The position numbers and the translations under genes are program-made. The notes under the pieces are model-generated. The model made no database searches, was not told the origin of the DNA, and saw only the letters and a program-made list of their open reading frames with translations. From Ctenosaura bakeri (Eukaryota > Chordata > Lepidosauria > Squamata > Iguanidae): a stretch of 64,000 bases of DNA. The DNA lies in the NCBI GenBank assembly GCA_948474755.1, contig CAOLHI010001832.1, forward strand, positions 1 through 64,000. The letters are read 5' to 3'. Below, in pieces: positions 59,701 to 64,000 of the stretch. How positions within the stretch are numbered: the stretch's first letter is position 1; each line of letters starts with the position of its first letter.

Positions 59701-61837
59701 TGTCACTAATAAGATGCCAGCCGGTGTCTGTGAAAATGTGTCAGGTTTGTAGTGAGACAAAAGCTATCTGTGTCCAGACTGTATCGTCTGTTGCAACCAT
59801 ACAAGTTGCAGGGAGAAGTGTGAGCTGGCAGGAAAGAACTGGAACTGATTTCATATTCAGTTTTCTTCCCAGTCTGAATGGTGCCTTCTGAGTAGGACTT
59901 TGAGGCAGGGTTAAGGGGACCCACTCAGCAGAATGAGCCAGAAGGTCTCCATTCATAACAAATCCAGTTCACCTCATTTTAAGGTAAATGAAGTAATGCA
60001 TGTTCCCATCTAAAGCTGCCCTCCATTTAACCCACAATCTAACATCACCCAATTGTCTAGCATGGGAAAATCACTAACTTCTAATTTTAGTTCTCATTCA
60101 AAAAATGGATTATAGGATTAACAATATTATGAAGATAAACAAGATAGAAACCCTAGAGATAATGCACTTCAAGGGAATAGCTATCCTTGTAGGAGAAAGC
60201 ATTTGGAACTAAATCAAACAAGTGCTTTTTTTTCTACTGATATAGCTGAATAGGACAGTGGTTTTTTTTCACAGAAAAGGATACTAGAAGACACACTTGC
60301 TATCCATTAATTCTATATGCCATGATTTCAGAGGGATGAGAGGTTTCCCCCCAAATTTTCTGGTTCAGACTAATTTTCCAAATAGTCCCTCCTTAATTAA
60401 AATAAGACAAATTCATTAATTCAGCATATGTGCTGCAAAAAGGAGTCTGAAATCAACATATCTAGAATGATGTGGAGAGCAAAACATGTTGCAGTCTCTA
60501 GAAGTAAGAGGTGGTAGGTGTGTGAGAGAGCCTGTGTGTGGGAAGAACACATCCTGAGATTGATGACACTCCCTTCTCTTTTTCAAGCCAACTGCCACTC
60601 TCAACTGACAAATCCCAACTGTCAGTAAGGATCTGCTCTTCCTGCTCCCCTCCCTGAGGCCATCATGGAGGCGTGGCCATCTTCCTGACGGACAACCCAT
60701 GAGGTACGGCTGCGAAACATGCCAGATACTCTGTGACAAAGTCTCTCCATGCATACAGTTATAGCACAATGAGTTCTCTCATTTTTATTGCTCTTAATTC
60801 TCTTACTTTCCTGTCTCTTTTCTCTCCCTTGTTTTTACTCTCCACGTGTTTTCCCAAAATACGTGCTTTTGTTAGCACATTCTTTGTTATTCCGATCATG
60901 GGATGGAATGAGGTTGTTGTAGGAATCTAGAAAGAACCTACTGAATACTATTTCCAGTCAAATCAAATGATCTCTTTCTTTCAACAATTTTATAACATTC
61001 TTTGGAGACTGTTTTCCATGTTCCCAGACTAAAAATAATACATTTCCAGTTTGCAAATTTGGCTTGGTTGCACTTGTATTGTGCTCTTTTCACTACAGCT
61101 TGTGGCATACTTCACTTACAGTTCAAGCATAATGATGCATCTGTATCTTGCTTGCAGTTCCGCTGCCTCATGGATTTGGTAGTCTTAAGACTATATAAAC
61201 AGGTAGTCGTTGCCACACACATGTGGTGAATGAAGCTTGGTGAATGAAGAAATCTCAGTAAAAAAACAATGAAATATTTAGCCAGCAATAATGCATCATG
61301 CACATTCACATAAGAAGACTTGTTAAAAATCATATCTTTCAGAACGGCTGGCAGACCTGCACCCAAAAGTGATGAAATTACACTTTTTGACCTGAATGTT
61401 TTTTTTAAAATTGTTCATTGCAGATGTGCAGTTGTGTCTTGAAGCCTATTTCCTTGTTAACCTCAAATCAGCTTGGAAGCATTCAGACAGATACTGTACC
61501 CTTACTCAAGTGTTTACAGTATCTCTAACCAGACCTAAGTCCCACTGAGGTCAATGAGACTAACTCTCTAGTAAGAGTGTTTAGAGCTGCATCCTAAAGT
61601 ATCAGAGTAGGATGGAACAAAGCCATTTTGGGAAACAGGATGACCAGTATTTTAGAACTGAAGTTTAAGAGAGGTTTTTCTAACCCGATAACTTTCAGAA
61701 GGTTTTGTGTAAGAGATAAACAGTTAATTCTCTCTGCAGCTTGTAGTTATTTCTCTGTGTTTGTAAGGAACTGTGGGAATAGAAAAATGGAATGTGGTTT
61801 GCTTCTGGTTTGCAACATTTGAAGATTACTAGAAGAA

Positions 61838-62400
61838 TTGTGGAGAGATGAGAACCTTTGTACGCATCTGTTTCCTTCCTTGAACATGTGATGACACTGT
61901 GATGACACTGTACTGGAAAATGTATAAATTGTTGTGAACTTAAAGAGGCGGGGCTCGGTCTTTGGAAAGGATTCCACCGAGACAATGTGCTGGCTACAAT
62001 AAACGTTTTTCCATTTTCCGTGGGTCTCTATCTCTGATTTCTGCAACATTTTCTGGAGGCTCTGGTCCGGGATAGAGGGGCCTTTTGCCCTCTTAAAGCG
62101 GCCCCCCCCCCCGGGTATCCTCGCCCCGCCGACTGGGGACCTTGGGCGCCCCCGACATTTAGTCGGATGGTCCTCCTCGGGAGGGGCGGTGCTGAACCAG
62201 GGCACCAGTCTGCCAGATTGGGGAACCCAGGGCGGAGTGGAAACTTGACACAGACATGGCCCAAAGAGGTGAGCGCCTCCCCGCAAAAGTGTGGGACACT
62301 GGAGAGAAGAGAGACTTGATCACCCCCTTCAGGACCTGCCCGATTATGTAGCCCTGGGGGGGGCCTACTGAAACTGCAGGATTCCTTAAAAGGTCGGGGG
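61838..62400 (+). mobile_element. Endogenous retrovirus LTR end plus leader (fragment)
   Basis: A TATA-like TATAAA (61923), AATAAA (61998) and an LTR-like end in CA (62047-62048) are followed after a few bases by a GC-rich leader. The leader's first 20 bases (62054-62073) resemble a gammaretroviral tRNA-Pro-type primer-binding site with a 2-base insertion. The leader runs past a C9-10 run and a GAG|GTGAGC donor-like site. No gag, pol or env protein can be read; the frames are broken. The left LTR boundary is not clear. Confidence 0.5.
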
Positions 62401-63359
62401 GGAAGGAGGGAGGCCATGTTCTTGATGGATGAAAGGATATATGCGTGACATCACAGTTCCCACCGCATGCCGTGATCATCCGGGTGCCTGGCTCGATGCG
62501 TATATGTATTTGTCTATTCCCCATTGTGTCAAGCTGTTGGGACCCCTTACCCGCAGTTCACCACCCTTAACCTACTGTGTGTTGTCGTTTTGGGGAGGAA
62601 CATGGGTGGAAGCGGCTTCAATATATGCTGAAGGAAAAAAACTGCAAGAAAGGTTAAGTAGAGACTTACTTTTCAGCAGTTCCTCGCCTGACTTGAGGTA
62701 GCTAACAAACATCGCTTTAATGTATGTAGGAAAATTCCAAGGAAGGGTTAGATAGAGCAACTCCCTTCTGCTTTCTTTTTTTTCTTTTTTCCTTTTCTCT
62801 CTCACTCTGCTTTTTCGGAGTCACCTCATACCCCCTGCAGCCCCCTCCTCCTCCTCAAGGCTCTGATTCAGATTCAGATTTAACCCTTGAAAGACCAGGA
62901 ATTGAGGAAGCAGGCTGCACCAAACGTCGAGGAATCTCAGGTGTAGAGCTTTTGGGCAAAAATCCTCATGACTTTCATATGGAGTGGCCCAAGCCTGGCT
63001 GCTCCAAAGTATGCTGACAAACTTCAAGAAAGGGTTAACTTACAGAAAGCAGGCTTCTCGGTTCCCACTCCCACTGTCCCTTTGAGTCCTGACAGAAATC
63101 AAGCAGGAGGAAGGAGGGGGGGTTAGGAGTGAGTGACTTTTGAATTTTCCTCCTGTTGCTTTTACAGGGGAAATGGATTTTTAAAAGCTGCAAAATGCTG
63201 GCATTGTGTTTCTGAGAAAGTAGTTGGCATTCTCCCCTTACTTTCTACAGTTGGTTTACCCCCCCTTCAGCCAAGTCTAGATAATGGGAAGCCCTATTAT
63301 CACAGGTTGCTAAATTAGTGTGAGGTAGATTGGTTGGGGTGGCCATCAGAGGGAAGTTT

Positions 63360-63414
63360 AGACCCAGAAAAACAGAGCAGGTCCAGCCTAGTGGAGCAGC
63401 CAGCGGAGCCGAAG

Positions 63415-63451
<37 letters not shown>

Positions 63452-64000
63452 CAGTGGAGGCTGCCTGAGAGTTGTGGGCAGTAGAGACGGCAGCAGGAGG
63501 GCGGCTGACAGGATGCAGCCGAGGCTGGAAGGGGAGGAGGCATCCCCCCCCCGACGGTGACTGACGACTATGACATGGAGAAGAACAACAGCCGCATCAA
63601 GCTAGGCTTCAAAAGCCTAGAGAGCAAAAGACACGGTTTCCTTTAAGCTCAACAAGAAGCAACAGGAGGGCAAGGCTGGCAAGGCAACGGCAGCAGAGGT
63701 AGAGAGCAAGAAGGAGGCTAGCCTGCTCTATATCCCGACTTGTCAGACCTGAAAGGGGGATCCACCCCCCCTTCCTAAGTCCATCTGATGTTTAGGATTT
63801 TAGAACTGGGCAGAAGATAAAGGCTGAAAGCGCTAGAGGTCCAGCTGCAGAAGACTGTCAGCAAGCTGCAAGGGGAGCTGACTTCTGTGGAGGCACTGAA
63901 GGAGAGGGAAGCCAAAATGCAGAACGAGCTGCAAGGCTTCCTAGAGGTGGCTAAAACCCAGGAAGCAGAGCTGAGAGGACTGGTTCAGCCGTGACTTAAG
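63360..64000 (+). pseudogene. Decayed retrocopy-like coding sequence, unidentified
   Basis: Broken open segments look like cellular protein, without introns: DDYDMEKNNSRIKLGFKSLE near 63570, then Lys-rich sequence, and a coiled-coil-like stretch (KTVSKLQGELTSVEALKERE, MQNELQGFLEVAKTQEAEL) near 63855-63990. Frameshifts and stops separate them. A (GCA)n run at about 63417-63449 would encode a Ser or Ala/Gln tract in the N-terminus. I do not recognise the parent gene. The copy continues past the right edge or ends near it. Confidence 0.5.

Larger units (their letters stand above)
58250..64000. other. Region upstream of FGD5
   Basis: Apart from the CR1, L2, SINE, retroviral and retrocopy features listed, I see no gene. 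The stretches 59710-61830 and 62400-63350 show no coding sequence or repeat that I recognise. Confidence 0.5.

Noticed and set aside
1..64000. Bacterial-type features (operons, ribosome binding sites, CRISPR arrays)
   Set aside because: The sequence is a vertebrate genome with introns and SINEs; no regular spaced repeat array of CRISPR type is present.

Overview
The window is nuclear DNA of a squamate reptile, most likely a lizard. The evidence is the repeat content: tRNA-derived SINEs of Sauria type, a 5S-rRNA-derived SINE, CR1, L2-like, RTE/BovB and L1 LINE fragments, and many short DNA transposons, in AT-rich sequence with one large CpG island. I cannot name the species.

One protein-coding gene can be supported: FGD5, on the minus strand. 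FGD5 is a Cdc42-directed guanine nucleotide exchange factor known mainly from endothelial cells. Its very large N-terminal coding exon lies at 30496-33481. That exon has a convincing splice acceptor and is open upstream of the Met that matches the usual mammalian start. A 13-nt coding segment in the CpG island (55697-55709, four codons plus one base, good donor) has exactly the splice phase needed to join it. The joined N-terminus would read MSHAD followed by HTKPPLAPKPK, which resembles the start of the paralogue FGD6. I think this is the true start in this animal and that 33482-55696 is intron 1. The DH, PH, FYVE and C-terminal PH exons were not found. They should lie beyond the left edge, so 1-30495 is read as the next intron.

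Layout. 1-30495: intronic, dense in transposon remnants. 30496-33481: FGD5 large exon. 33482-55696: intron 1, with nested CR1, L2 and Harbinger-like insertions, an RTE/BovB LINE, a solo LTR and an L1 tail. About 54740-58250: CpG island with the FGD5 first exon, GC boxes and a G-quadruplex motif, plus a possible divergent plus-strand promoter and first exon at 57870-58031. 58250-64000: upstream flank with CR1, L2 and SINE copies, a retroviral LTR/leader fragment near 61.8-62.4 kb, and a decayed retrocopy-like sequence at the right edge.

The main unusual signal outside FGD5 is a group of at least four structurally different non-autonomous DNA transposon families. They share termini of the form GGCCnTTTCnGCA and make 3-bp target-site duplications, which points to one PIF/Harbinger-like transposase acting on all of them. 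Several copies sit inside other repeats, so the unoccupied site can be read directly.
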